Shown here: positions 36,428 through 44,882 of the stretch, piece after piece
Layout of the letters: each line of letters starts with the position of its first letter
Numbering within the stretch: the stretch's first letter is position 1
Assembly (NCBI RefSeq): GCF_021278965.1
Contig: NZ_CP065589.1
Span: 1,989,001-2,053,000, forward strand
Direction of reading: 5' to 3'
Length of the DNA: 64,000 bases
Source: Chryseobacterium capnotolerans
GTDB lineage: Bacteria > Bacteroidota > Bacteroidia > Flavobacteriales > Weeksellaceae
Program-made: the position numbers and the translations under genes
The notes under the pieces: generated by a model
What the model was told of the DNA's origin: nothing
The model's database searches: none
What the model saw: only the letters and a program-made list of their open reading frames with translations

Positions 36428-36895
36428 TTAATATCCACAGAAATAAACAGGTATACATTCATTTATGTTTAATTCGAGAAATACTCCTAGTCCATATTTG
36501 TATTCTCCATCTTGATGTGTAAAATCTTCAAGTTTAATTTTATCAATTTCTCTAGACTCTTGATTCCACCAACCTTTAATTTCGATTATTAATAAGTTAG
36601 ACTCATTATTTCCTCTTTTATGAATAATCACATCTGGTCTTGTACCATTTGGGCGCCTAGGAGTTCTTTTGGGAGCTAATCCGTTTTTATTGTATTCAAT
36701 ATCAATATCAAGTTGCAAATCATTTACCCATTTAACAGTTTGTAGGGCTTCATTCAAATAAAGAGTGAAGCGAAATGCTATACTTTGTTCCATGCCCTTC
36801 CTTTCGATTAAATCTATATCATCAATATATAATCGACAAATTGATTTTGATATAACTCTTTTGAGACTTTCAGATTGTTCTTCTGTGAGAAACAT
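36428..36895 (-). CDS. Small PD-(D/E)XK nuclease-like protein upstream of gajA
   Basis: A 155-residue soluble protein. It has the core of a PD-(D/E)XK nuclease: E36-x-I39 in GMEQSIAFRFTLYL, D88 in NGTRPDVIIHKRG, and E105-x-K107 in LLIIEIKGWW. It ends just 17 nt before gajA on the same strand, so it is likely the first gene of the same operon. The two-gene Gabija systems I know do not include it, so it may be an extra effector or a modulator. The catalytic pattern is visible; its link to defence is inferred from position. Confidence 0.7.
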   Translation of the reverse strand: MFLTEEQSESLKRVISKSICRLYIDDIDLIERKGMEQSIAFRFTLYLNEALQTVKWVNDLQLDIDIEYNKNGLAPKRTPRRPNGTRPDVIIHKRGNNESNLLIIEIKGWWNQESREIDKIKLEDFTHQDGEYKYGLGVFLELNINECIPVYFCGY

Positions 36896-36906
36896 GATGG
36901 ATATAT

Positions 36907-36930
36907 ATTATTATTATTATTATTATTATT
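36907..36930. repeat. (ATT)8 microsatellite in front of the defence operon
   Basis: Eight ATT triplets in a row lie across the stop codon of the XRE gene (36926-36928) and the spacer in front of the nuclease-like gene (start 36895). Seen from the operon it is an AAT tract 12-35 nt upstream of the start codon. Length change would shift spacing in the leader but, being a triplet, would keep any frame. Confidence 0.85.
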
Positions 36931-37339
36931 TCTTTTCAATTAATCTCTCCAATTTTTCAATCATCTCTTTCTGTTGCTCAAGCATACGCTCATAAAGCTC
37001 AACCATTTTATCAATAGGATTGAAAGTAGGTTGGTAACTATACAATGAATTACCTGTAGCATTATCATTGTTATTAACAGTATTCGAAATAATATTCACA
37101 GCTTGTTCCTCATCAAAATTCTCAATCGCTTCCGCCGGAACTTTCAAAATCTTCGCTACCTGCGCCAGAATATCAGATTCTACGGTTTCCTTTTGTTCCA
37201 AAAGAGAAACTTTCTTTTGGTTCCAGTCGTCACCCAATTCAAAGGCTAAAGCTTCCTGCTTGATGCCCAGCATTTCACGGAAACGTTTTATATTTCTACC
37301 CTGATGTATTTTCTTATTTTGCATATCTGTGTCAATCAT
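36926..37339 (-). CDS. XRE-family helix-turn-helix regulator
   Basis: A 137-residue protein with an HTH_3 domain (GRNIKRFREMLGIKQEALAFELG ... KVSLLEQKE) in residues 14-60. A linker rich in asparagine follows (VNNNDNATGN), and then a coiled-coil tail (MVELYERMLEQQKEMIEKLERLIEKK). Its end lies 30 nt before the nuclease-like gene of the Gabija locus on the same strand, so it may be the operon's regulator. Similar XRE proteins also occur alone in this phylum. Confidence 0.85.
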   Translation of the reverse strand: MIDTDMQNKKIHQGRNIKRFREMLGIKQEALAFELGDDWNQKKVSLLEQKETVESDILAQVAKILKVPAEAIENFDEEQAVNIISNTVNNNDNATGNSLYSYQPTFNPIDKMVELYERMLEQQKEMIEKLERLIEKK

Positions 37340-37487
37340 AATAACAAATATAAAGCTTTAAAAGATAAAAATAAAACCCCTGTTCAAAATAAATTATCTT
37401 CTAAAATATCCTTTCTACGGCCTAAAATATTCATTTTTAACTGGTATAGCTGTCATGATATTTCTTGCTTTGTTGAAAAACAACGAT

Positions 37488-37718
37488 ATGAGAAAAGTAA
37501 TTATTCGGGGCAAATATAAGGTTGTCTCCATTCGTAACCTTACGGTTTCCCATAAATCATTTGAAAGAGCGTATAGAAGGCTAGTTTTCTTCCCGGAAAT
37601 CCGGCTGGCAGGGAAGTGGTTGCTGGAGTGTGGTTTTGAACCTGGAGATCATGTGGTGGTGACCGTTCGGAGGAATCAGATTATTTTAGAAAAGGAGATG
37701 AAGTATCAGGAAGGATAA
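37488..37718 (+). CDS. SymE-like small protein (type I toxin family)
   Basis: The ATG at 37488 gives 76 residues. The C-terminal half (VFFPEIRLAGKWLLECGFEPGDHVVVTVRRNQIIL) is the SymE/SpoVT-like swapped-hairpin motif of SymE toxins, with the typical WL-x-x-x-GF-x-x-G. In E. coli SymE an antisense RNA (SymR) overlaps the start. I see no obvious antisense promoter here and cannot confirm that an antitoxin RNA exists. It lies beside the defence locus, where such genes are common. Confidence 0.75.
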   Translation: MRKVIIRGKYKVVSIRNLTVSHKSFERAYRRLVFFPEIRLAGKWLLECGFEPGDHVVVTVRRNQIILEKEMKYQEG

Positions 37719-38468
37719 GAAAATAGTTTTAATGTATAAACTTAAGTGTTCAGAATCTTTTGTGACTTTTGTGGTTATCTATACATTGCTGTTTACATTT
37801 TCCCACAGATGACACAGATGGGCACAGATGAATATGGAGATATATTTTATAAACTGGCTGTGAAGGTGTGGCTAGTGATTCGAAGGCTTTTGAGATCTCT
37901 CGCAGATTTCGGTGATTAAGCAGATGATTGAGGATTAGAATCTGCGATATCTGCTTGATCTGCGTGAGTTTTTTAACGCAAAGTTTTTATGTTGGTGGCT
38001 GGTTATTTTTAGGGAGCTAAGGATGAGCAAGTGAACTTGCCAGATGAAGGTTATTTTTATATCTCGCAGATTTCGGGGATTAAGCAGATGATTGGGGATT
38101 ATAATCTGCGATATCTGCTTGATCTGCGAGAGTTTTTTATTTAAACGCAAAGTTTTTATGCTGGTGGCTGGATATTTTTAGGGAGGTAAGGCTGGACAAG
38201 TGAACTTGTCTGATGAAGGTGTGGATTGTGATTTGAAGGCTTTTGAGATCTCTCGCAGATTTCTGTGATTAAGCAGATGATTGGGGATTAGAATCTGCGT
38301 TATCAGCTTGATCTGCGAGAGTTTTATAAATTAAATGCAAAGTTAAAGATGTCTCTGTGTTTGAGGAGCTACCCTGGAAAGGTAGTATGCTGATAACTCT
38401 AAGACTCTTAATGGTTTGGAAAAAATATATTCATCTGTTTATCCCTTGGGAATCAGTAAAAAATGAAT
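37719..38468. repeat. Repeat-rich intergenic region: three copies of a ~165-190 bp unit
   Basis: The core CTCGCAGATTTC(G/T)G(T/G)GATTAAG followed by CAGATGATTG and ATCTGCGATATCTGCTTGAT begins at 37898, 38063 and 38252. Between cores lie shared blocks GGTGGCTGG(T/A)TATTTTTAGG and (G/A)CAAGTGAACTTG(C/T)C, the latter a small palindrome at about 38028 and 38199. CAGATGACACAGATGGGCAC at 37806 is a related short repeat. No gene is seen. The units are not spaced like a CRISPR array. Confidence 0.85.
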
Positions 38469-38942
38469 CTATTTCACCTTTCGCATCGGAAATTTCTGGC
38501 TGGTCATTTTTCCGTTCATTATTCCGGAAATCTCTGCAGCCAGAGAATCTTTTCCCTGTTTTTTATAAGCAATCATTTGCGGGAAATCATGAGCCGGATT
38601 TTCAAATACAAGAGAAGTGGGATCTTTGATTTCTTTGGCCGCAAAGTCTACGGGAAGCTCATGGTTTTGATGCTTTACAGAAACAATATAATGCAGCTTT
38701 TTATCCTTTTCTATCAATCGGACAGACTCGAATAAAAGGGTGTCTTTATTTTTCAGATAATAGCTTTTTCCCTGAAATTCGATAGGGCTTTTTCTTTTCC
38801 AGGTTTCATAGAGGCTTCCTTTGGGTGTTTTGGTTTCCCAGGTTCCGAGAAGCCATTCCAGTTTGCTGAGTTCACCTTGTTGCTGAGCCCAGCTTCCCAT
38901 CATCAGAATAGCGATGATGGCAGGGATGAGTTTTGTTTTCAT
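38469..38942 (-). CDS. DUF6265-family exported protein
   Basis: A 157-residue protein with a signal peptide (MKTKLIPAIIAILMMGSWAQ). The mature part has LSKLEWLLGTWETKTPKGSL then YETWKRKS, ESVRLIEKDKKLHYIVSV, FENPAHDFPQMIAYKKQ, all in the order of the lipocalin-like DUF6265 domain. Function is unknown. It is downstream of an AraC gene on the same strand. Confidence 0.8.
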   Translation of the reverse strand: MKTKLIPAIIAILMMGSWAQQQGELSKLEWLLGTWETKTPKGSLYETWKRKSPIEFQGKSYYLKNKDTLLFESVRLIEKDKKLHYIVSVKHQNHELPVDFAAKEIKDPTSLVFENPAHDFPQMIAYKKQGKDSLAAEISGIMNGKMTSQKFPMRKVK

Positions 38943-39008
38943 TGCGGTCGTATTTTATCTCAGCAAAGTTCAGGATAGCAATGATCTTAAAATTGTAAAA
39001 ATGCGACA

Positions 39009-39821
39009 TCAGGAATCTGTACCATAAAATAAATAAGACATTTGAAGATTATCACCATAAAATTCTTTGGGGGTAAGTCCTGTAAATTCTTTAAAATCTT
39101 TGATAAAATGAGCCTGGTCATAATATTCAGCGTCGTGAGCAAGTGTTGTAAGATTAATATATTCCTTATTGAGAAGATTTCTGAGCGTTGACTGAAGTCT
39201 TATGGTTTTGGAAAGTTGTTTGGGACTCATACCAATCGCTGAAGAGAATCTGCGTTCCAATTGTCTTCGGTTGATATTGGTTTGTAGGGAGAGTTCATGT
39301 ACAGAGATTTGCCCGTTGACCTGCAACAAAATATCGACTGTTGATTGTACAATTTTGTCAATGGTTTCTGTGTTCAGTCTTTCCCGCAGGAAGGTTTCTA
39401 CAAGATCTATTTTTTCCTGTATGGTATTGGATTGGTAGACCTTTTCTCCCAATTCAGTTCCGGCTGTTCCAAATAGGTCTTCTAAGGGAATTGCTTTATC
39501 ATCCATTTCTTTGATGGGAATGGTGGCAAAAGGCAGAAAGCCATTATGATGAAAACGGACAGAGAATATTCCGGTAATGCCTGTAGGTTCAATTCTTAAA
39601 GGTTCAGTAAGCTGCCCGAAAACACAGTATCTTGGCTGTACAACGGCTTTTCTATCAATATACTGTTTGTATAGGTCTCCATAATGGAAGATCATTTCCA
39701 TGCAGCCATCAGGAACAATGGTTTGGGTTTGGGGAATGTCTTCTTTGGGACTGTCCAGTGTCCAGTAGCACTTGATGAGCGAAGCCAGCTCCGGATGGGG
39801 TTGGAATATCTGATAATCCAT
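39009..39821 (-). CDS. AraC-family transcriptional regulator (DUF6597 N-terminal domain)
   Basis: A 270-residue regulator. The N-terminal sensor begins YQIFQPHPELASLIKCYWTL and contains TIVPDGCMEMIFHYGD, the pattern of the DUF6597/EthA-type AraC group. The C-terminal AraC domain has VHELSLQTNINRRQLERRFSSAIG and LAHDAEYYDQAHFIKDFKEFTGLTPKEF. The target may be the DUF6265 gene just downstream. Confidence 0.88.
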   Translation of the reverse strand: MDYQIFQPHPELASLIKCYWTLDSPKEDIPQTQTIVPDGCMEMIFHYGDLYKQYIDRKAVVQPRYCVFGQLTEPLRIEPTGITGIFSVRFHHNGFLPFATIPIKEMDDKAIPLEDLFGTAGTELGEKVYQSNTIQEKIDLVETFLRERLNTETIDKIVQSTVDILLQVNGQISVHELSLQTNINRRQLERRFSSAIGMSPKQLSKTIRLQSTLRNLLNKEYINLTTLAHDAEYYDQAHFIKDFKEFTGLTPKEFYGDNLQMSYLFYGTDS

Positions 39822-39970
39822 TGTATATAATCATTCTGATCGGCTAAAATTATTAAAAATAAAATCATTTTCAATAAATCATTGCAATGCAGTGAGAAAA
39901 GTACTAGTCATGAAATAACCTTACCTTTGAAAACTCAAAGTTTTCTTTGCATTAATCAATACTATCATCA

Positions 39971-40753
39971 ATGAAATTTTTACTCGACTTTTTATTTCGT
40001 GTTTTCCAGCTTTTTACAGAACCGTATTTTTTAGTATTTCTTGCAGTAGTTGTTATTGCACTGTTGAAAAGAAAAAATAAAAGTAAGAAACTGAGAATAG
40101 GAATTTTAATATCAACAATTGTCTTGGTTATCCTTATAGGCAATGGTTTTCTGGGGAAACTTATTTCCGGATATTTACAGGAAAGTTACCTCAAGACTTC
40201 TGAGGTGAAGAGTACAGCTGTACAGAATCCTATTATTGTAGTATTGGGTGGCGGTGTTGTTGAGATGAACAATATAGAGAAATTACATACGATGTCTTAT
40301 TCCAGAATGGTGACCGCATATGAATTGTATCATGAGTTTAAGAAAAATAATCAACCTTGTAAGATATTGATTTCCGGAAAGGGAAGAGGACATACCAGTG
40401 AAGCCGAATTATTCAGTGCGAATTTTAAAAAAATGGGAGTGCTGGATTCTGACATTATTAAGGAAGATCAAAGTATGAACACCTATCAGAATGCAAAATT
40501 TTCCAACGAGATATTGAAGAAGATGGGAACTTACAACTTATACCTGGTCACTTCAGGTTTTCATATGAAGAGATCTGTTGCGCTGTTTCAGACATTTGGA
40601 TTAAAACCTATTCCGCAGGCTTCAGACTTTATAGATACTGAAATCACCTGGTTTCCGAATAGTTATAATGCCGCATTTACATTCGTTATGCTGAAAGAAG
40701 TAGTGGGAATATGGCAGGTGCAGTTATATAACAGTTTGGGGATGAATAAATAA
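39971..40753 (+). CDS. YdcF/SanA-family (DUF218) membrane protein
   Basis: A 260-residue protein with two N-terminal membrane helices (PYFLVFLAVVVIALL and IGILISTIVLVILIGNGFLG) and a DUF218 domain: PIIVVLGGGVVE, CKILISGKGRGHTSEAELF, EDQSMNTYQNAKFS and LVTSGFHMKRSVALFQTFGL. Family members (YdcF, SanA, ElyC) act in cell-envelope homeostasis; the exact reaction is unknown. It stands alone with a strong terminator. Confidence 0.88.
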   Translation: MKFLLDFLFRVFQLFTEPYFLVFLAVVVIALLKRKNKSKKLRIGILISTIVLVILIGNGFLGKLISGYLQESYLKTSEVKSTAVQNPIIVVLGGGVVEMNNIEKLHTMSYSRMVTAYELYHEFKKNNQPCKILISGKGRGHTSEAELFSANFKKMGVLDSDIIKEDQSMNTYQNAKFSNEILKKMGTYNLYLVTSGFHMKRSVALFQTFGLKPIPQASDFIDTEITWFPNSYNAAFTFVMLKEVVGIWQVQLYNSLGMNK

Positions 40754-40780
40754 TATTTTATAGTTTATTATAAGAATAAC

Positions 40781-40816
40781 AAACCGGACTCTTAGGCTAG
40801 CTTAAGAGTCCGGTTT
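40781..40816 (+). terminator. Strong terminator after the ydcF-like gene
   Basis: AAACCGGACTCTTA (40781-40794) pairs perfectly with TAAGAGTCCGGTTT (40803-40816), followed by GCTTT. Confidence 0.85.
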
Positions 40817-41121
40817 GCTTTACAATTGTTTTAATTAAGTTTTGGCTAAAGCCAAATTGATTGTAATGTTTTTATTAGATGTGCTAAAGCCCATCTCTAT
40901 AGAATTTATATTGCTGTATTTAAATCATCAGTCTATTTTCTTCAAAAAACAGTCTTGTTTTTATATAGAATTTGTACAAAATCATAGAAAAAGTCCTTAA
41001 ATACATAGGAATCCAAATAAGCCCAAATAAGCCGTGTTTTTCCATCCTCAACCTATGCTATCTGCTTGAAAATAAAGAGGATTTATGGGCAAAAATGAAT
41101 TTTAGTCAAATTTCATAACTT
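40817..41121. repeat. Gene-free stretch with two short palindromes
   Basis: TTTGGCTAAAGCCAAA is a perfect 16-bp palindrome at 40841-40856. GATGTGCTAAAGCCCATC at 40878-40895 is an imperfect relative with the same GCTAAAGC core. They look like members of one small repeat family. The rest shows nothing recognisable. Confidence 0.6.
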
Positions 41122-41517
41122 TTACATCTTAAAGACATTAAATTTATGACCATCAGGATCTGCAAAGACAAAACCATAATAATTGTTTCCAAAACTTTCA
41201 GGTTCCGAAACAATGGTTCCGCCGGCATTTCTAACTTCAGCAGCCCATTGATCAACCTGATCGTTAGTCTCAGCTGAAACGGTAAATATGATTTCATTTG
41301 AAATTTGGGAATCGCCAAAGGAAACACCTTTTACATTGGTTTCCAATATATTTTTCAGGAAGAAATGAATAACAAAATTATTTTCTCCGAAAAAGAAGCT
41401 TACTAACTCATTAGAAGTGTGAGGATTGTTGGGAGTGCATCCTATGGCTTCATAAAATTTTTGGGTACGCTCCAGGTTTGCAACAGCTAGGTTGGCCCAG
41501 ATCATTTTAGGTTTCAT
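41122..41517 (-). CDS. VOC-family (glyoxalase/bleomycin resistance-like) protein
   Basis: The start MKPKMIWANLAVANLERTQK at 41517 gives 131 residues; an earlier in-frame start at 41697 adds unconserved sequence. Two VOC half-modules are visible: FYEAIGC near residue 20 and EPESFGNNYYGFVFADPDGHKFNVFKM at the end, the latter carrying the usual metal-ligand glutamate/histidine region. The substrate is unknown. It is a lone gene. Confidence 0.85.
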   Translation of the reverse strand: MKPKMIWANLAVANLERTQKFYEAIGCTPNNPHTSNELVSFFFGENNFVIHFFLKNILETNVKGVSFGDSQISNEIIFTVSAETNDQVDQWAAEVRNAGGTIVSEPESFGNNYYGFVFADPDGHKFNVFKM

Positions 41518-41680
41518 ATATTTTATTTTTTTGGTGCGGATAAAATTACTTCCTTTTATCAATACAAAGCTTGTCATGTGGCAAGATTTTGTATTTTTAA
41601 TGGACAGAAAGAAATCAATGGAAAAGATACTTAGGACATGAGATTTGCATATTAAAAAAATTAAGACCGGAATTTTATAA

Positions 41681-41785
41681 TCATTTAAACACATCATTAC
41701 CGATAGTCTTGAAGCCTTTTTGAATCAGCTAAATCAATACTACGAAGACTATGTAGGTAAGTTTGATGAAATTCTTTACTGTTGA
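41681..41785 (+). pseudogene. C-terminal remnant of a SUKH (SMI1/KNR4)-like protein
   Basis: A 34-codon open frame without start encodes SFKHIITDSLEAFLNQLNQY, then YEDYVGKFDEILYC. The pattern 'ITDSLEAFLNQL' is what closes SUKH immunity proteins. Its 5' part is missing, and it ends 73 nt before an intact acidic gene. It suggests that the genes to the right were once part of a larger immunity array. Confidence 0.4.
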
Positions 41786-41857
41786 AAGTAGAAAAGACTT
41801 TCCTAAGAGGTTTATAGTTTCGTGATTTAACATAATATATTTGAAAGTAAGTGAATA

Positions 41858-42400
41858 ATGAAGTTAAGAAGTGTAATAGAGCCTGATTTTGAAACTGCTG
41901 AAAAACGATATCCTGAAGTTTTAAAGCTTATTTTGGAATATACAGACTACTGTGATGAGCACGGAGATGAAGATTCCGTTGAATATAAAAAGCTGGAAGA
42001 TAAGCTTCATACTATGACAGGAAAAGAAATGTCCCGGTATAATCTTTGGGAATGGTGGGAAGGCGATGGAGCAGAGCATCTGTCTTTTGATATCAGCTTA
42101 CCAGATCCTCAAATTGTAAAGGATATTACTAAAAATGAGTTGTCCGAAATCATAAGAAGAATGAAGAATTTTGAAGTTCCGGACCTGGATGATTCATCTT
42201 TTAAAGGAATATTTCACAATTATATATATTTTGGAAGCAGTTATTTTCCTGATTTTTTAAAATTGAATTTTAAAGGATATGATATTAAATTATTCCAGTC
42301 TCATAAAGATAAAGACGGTAATTACTATGAGTATAGCCAGGAAGAAATCACAGAGATACTATGGAATGGAGGATTCAATGATCGTATGAAAAAAAAATAA
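41858..42400 (+). CDS. Hypothetical acidic protein, first of a coupled pair
   Basis: A 180-residue soluble protein of unknown family, rich in aspartate, glutamate and aromatic residues (RYNLWEWWEGDGAEHLSFDISLPDP, then GIFHNYIYFGSSYFPDFLKLNF). It has no signal peptide. Its stop overlaps the next start by one base (42400), so the two are translationally coupled. Its composition and setting beside a SUKH-like fragment suggest an immunity-type protein; this is inference. Confidence 0.65.
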   Translation: MKLRSVIEPDFETAEKRYPEVLKLILEYTDYCDEHGDEDSVEYKKLEDKLHTMTGKEMSRYNLWEWWEGDGAEHLSFDISLPDPQIVKDITKNELSEIIRRMKNFEVPDLDDSSFKGIFHNYIYFGSSYFPDFLKLNFKGYDIKLFQSHKDKDGNYYEYSQEEITEILWNGGFNDRMKKK

Positions 42401-42993
42401 TGAATACTACTATAATCAATAAAATCAAAGCTTTAGGCGGAAATACAGATGCTGTACATGCAGATCAAAGCTTTGCAGAGAATTGGAAACAGATTAAATT
42501 TCCTCACTATTTGTATGATAAAGACTGGGATGTTTATGGGATTGACCAGTTTTATGAAGCGAATAAGGAATTATATCAGAATCAACAGGAAAAGTTCTAT
42601 GAGAATCTGATGTCGCATTATTTTTCAGCTCATGACGCAGCGTATGGACAGTATTTTGTGAAAGATTGGATGTTTACGCCTTTTAAAGAAGGTTCTGAAG
42701 ACCATGAAGAATTCGATGATTTAATTGATGAAGATTATGTGCAGAATGTTGTAGGGATTTCTAAACCTGAATTCTTCTGTATATTCTATTCCTACGGATA
42801 TCCTGATCATTATTTCATCTGTACGGAAGATCCGGATCAATCTAATCCAACGGTTTACAGTACAGATCATGAAGTCTATTTTGATGAGCTCGATAATAAA
42901 GGTAAACTTGAAGAATTCCTGGATTGGTTTATGACGAAAGAAGAGTTCCGGGAAGTCGTTGGAGAATATTTGACTGAGAAGCTAGGGGAATAG
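42400..42993 (+). CDS. Hypothetical acidic protein, second of a coupled pair
   Basis: A 197-residue acidic soluble protein. Its middle and end (KPEFFCIFYSYGYPDHYFICTEDPDQSNPTVYSTDHEVYFDE ... LEEFLDWFMTKEEFREVVGEYL) have the layout of SUKH/SMI1-type immunity proteins, where a 'd-h-e-v-y-f' strand is followed by a helix that ends the domain. I cannot assign it firmly. It starts within the stop codon of the preceding gene. Confidence 0.6.
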   Translation: MNTTIINKIKALGGNTDAVHADQSFAENWKQIKFPHYLYDKDWDVYGIDQFYEANKELYQNQQEKFYENLMSHYFSAHDAAYGQYFVKDWMFTPFKEGSEDHEEFDDLIDEDYVQNVVGISKPEFFCIFYSYGYPDHYFICTEDPDQSNPTVYSTDHEVYFDELDNKGKLEEFLDWFMTKEEFREVVGEYLTEKLGE

Positions 42994-43001
42994 TTTTTTG
43001 G

Positions 43002-43145
43002 GCAGGAAGCTGGATGCTGGAAGAGGGAAGCCCTTGAAGTGTTATGAAGAAGAATATCTCTTTTTTAACCTTTTATGCAGTAGTTTTGCAGGGACCAACA
43101 GTTATCTGACTAAAAGTAACTTCCAGCCTCCAGCTTCCATCCTGC
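43002..43145. repeat. Large inverted repeat (MITE-like)
   Basis: GCAGGAAGCTGGATGCTGGA at the left and CTTCCAGCCTCCAGCTTCCA at the right are imperfect reverse complements, about 100 bp apart. The interior has no ORF. It lies directly after the coupled acidic gene pair and before a decayed peptidase gene. Confidence 0.65.
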
Positions 43146-43164
43146 TAATTTAACATAATATAAA

Positions 43165-43737
43165 GTTGCTATTATGAGATCCTAAAAGAGAAAAACTATA
43201 CAATTTTTACTTTCAGGCAATTTGCTGATATAGAAAAATTCAGACCTTTTTTAGAGCAAATGTTTTCAGAATTAAAAGCTGAAGGCAATGGTGGCGGTAA
43301 TTCTGATTTTGGTGATGAGCTTTTAAAATATTGGTATCCAAGAAATTTTCACTGTATGAAAAAGACGGTTGTCATATACAGGGATATCCGTAAGAATTTT
43401 TGAAGAAATCCTCAGGGATCGATTCTATGGAATTAAAAAATTATTTAAGCAGAATATCCGGAACTTTAGGCGTTATAAATCATTTAAAAAATACAATTGA
43501 GCCTAAGGATAAGAGTTGAACGCTTTACAGGAAATGTTTATCTTTTGACAAGTGGCCAGACTTTTTCATCTGCAACAGATTTCGCAAATGCATTCAAATT
43601 TTTGAAGCTGGGAAAACTACAATAGATTTTAATATTGTAGCCACAGAGCATGACAGCATGGTGTAATGCCTGATGATATACAGGTTGAAGCAGAAAAAGC
43701 TTTGGATTATACGGTAGAAAGTCTTATCATGCAATAA
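43165..43737 (+). pseudogene. S41-family peptidase, decayed
   Basis: Pieces of an S41 (C-terminal processing/tricorn-like) peptidase can be read in order: FRQFADIEKFRPFLEQMFSE, then EGNGGGNSDFGDELLKYWYP (the conserved NGGG motif), then KRVERFTGNVYLLTSGQTFS followed by SATDFANAFKFLKLGK (the region with the catalytic serine), and last MPDDIQVEAEKALDYTVESL before a stop at 43735. In-frame stops at about 43400 and 43630 and missing segments show that this is a true pseudogene and not just a one-base error. The start and PDZ region are absent. Confidence 0.75.
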
Positions 43738-43898
43738 GTGAGGCTGTTATGTACTCTTTTTGCAATAATATATTTTTCCTATAATTTATATTATGTTAAA
43801 TTGTATGTATTCCAGGATTTCAATTTCTTCTCATTTTGAATTCCATTTCGTTGATTCTAATTGATTCTATAGAATTTATAAAACATATTTCCATATTG
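43738..43898. other. AT-rich spacer with no gene
   Basis: I see only AT-rich sequence here between the peptidase remnant and the next minus-strand gene. Confidence 0.4.
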
Positions 43899-44195
43899 CT
43901 ATTTTATTCTTGAGATTATTTCATCGAATTTTTCAAGCAACAATAGCTTGTAAAGTTCAGCAACTTCTTTCCAATCTTTAGCTTGATATTTAATTTCTTT
44001 TTCTTCAAAAATTACAGAAAGTGAAAGATCTTTATGTACTTCAACTACCTTTTCATCATTAGTTATAACAGAAACCCAAAAAGCTCCATGCTCGTTATCC
44101 ATTAATTGAATGTCTTTTATCGCTTTTACTATATCCTTTTCATCAATATTGTCTTTTTGATATCCTTCAGCATATTGTATGTAGTTTTCTTTCAT
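43899..44195 (-). CDS. Hypothetical small protein, immunity-like
   Basis: A 98-residue soluble protein of unknown family. It has a long alpha/beta layout with IVKAIKDIQLMDNEHGAFWVSVITNDEKVVEVHKDLSLSVIF and a closing helix VAELYKLLLLEKFDEIISRI. The pattern 'a-I-x-x-i-x-x-m-d-x-x-h-g-x-f-W-V' recalls small immunity proteins that accompany contact-dependent toxins. No toxin gene is nearby. Confidence 0.6.
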   Translation of the reverse strand: MKENYIQYAEGYQKDNIDEKDIVKAIKDIQLMDNEHGAFWVSVITNDEKVVEVHKDLSLSVIFEEKEIKYQAKDWKEVAELYKLLLLEKFDEIISRIK

Positions 44196-44242
44196 TACGT
44201 TTTAGATTGGTTATTTCTTTGTATGAAATAAAGATCAGGCAA

Positions 44243-44830
44243 TTATTTTTCATTAAGAATCTGTTGTAATATTAAAGCTGTTGCCTTAGCATCGTCTAAT
44301 GCTCTATGAAATTTAAAATCTTCTTTTATATTCATTTTTTGTAAAACTCTTTCTAGGGAGATTCCAGATGTAGAAATATTTTTCTTTGCCAGCCAATAAA
44401 CACCCAATGCTCTGATATCAAAACCTCCGCCAACAAAATATTGATTATAATCTAATCCAAATTCCGTAAATTCTTTCCTCAAAAGTGGTAAATCATAGTA
44501 CAATCCCCACCCTGCTAACGTTGATTTATTTTTTTCTCCATACCAATCCAAAAATGTAAGAATTGCTTCATCGAAATACTTTTCACTTTCAACCATTTCA
44601 TTGGTAATGTTTGTAATATTCGTAATTTCAGGTAGAATGGGAAAATGTTTTGGCTTTATTAAAATTGAGAATTCGCTTTTTATTTCAAAAGTTTTCCGGT
44701 CTAACTTTACAGCTCCTATTTCTATTATATTGGTTTCATGTATTTCATTTTTTCCAAAAGTTTTGCAACTTCCTTCTAAATCGTAAATGACTAAATCACT
44801 TGAGAATTTCATATCAATGTTTATTAACAA
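44243..44830 (-). CDS. DEDDh 3'-5' exonuclease (DnaQ/RNase T-like)
   Basis: A 195-residue exonuclease; a start at 44812 (MKFSSDLVIYDLEG) is equally possible. Catalytic acidic residues are visible: D-x-E in VIYDLEGS, a mid aspartate in GWGLYYDLPLLRKEF, and HRALDDAKATALIL with the histidine and last aspartate of the DEDDh set. The insertion EIHETNIIEIGAVKL is typical of this family. It probably trims RNA or DNA 3' ends. It lies among immunity-like genes but is not clearly linked to them. Confidence 0.85.
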   Translation of the reverse strand: MLINIDMKFSSDLVIYDLEGSCKTFGKNEIHETNIIEIGAVKLDRKTFEIKSEFSILIKPKHFPILPEITNITNITNEMVESEKYFDEAILTFLDWYGEKNKSTLAGWGLYYDLPLLRKEFTEFGLDYNQYFVGGGFDIRALGVYWLAKKNISTSGISLERVLQKMNIKEDFKFHRALDDAKATALILQQILNEK

Positions 44831-44882
44831 TCCCTCAAAGGTATATTCTTACTGCGCAATCAATTAGCATATATTATCGTTT

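Noticed and set aside
36926..37339. XRE/toxin pair as a type II toxin-antitoxin system
   Set aside because: The downstream neighbour is a nuclease-like gene in a Gabija operon, not a RelE/HigB/HipA-type toxin.
37898..38326. CRISPR array
   Set aside because: Repeats are too long (165-190 bp units), spacers are themselves repeated, and there are no cas genes nearby.
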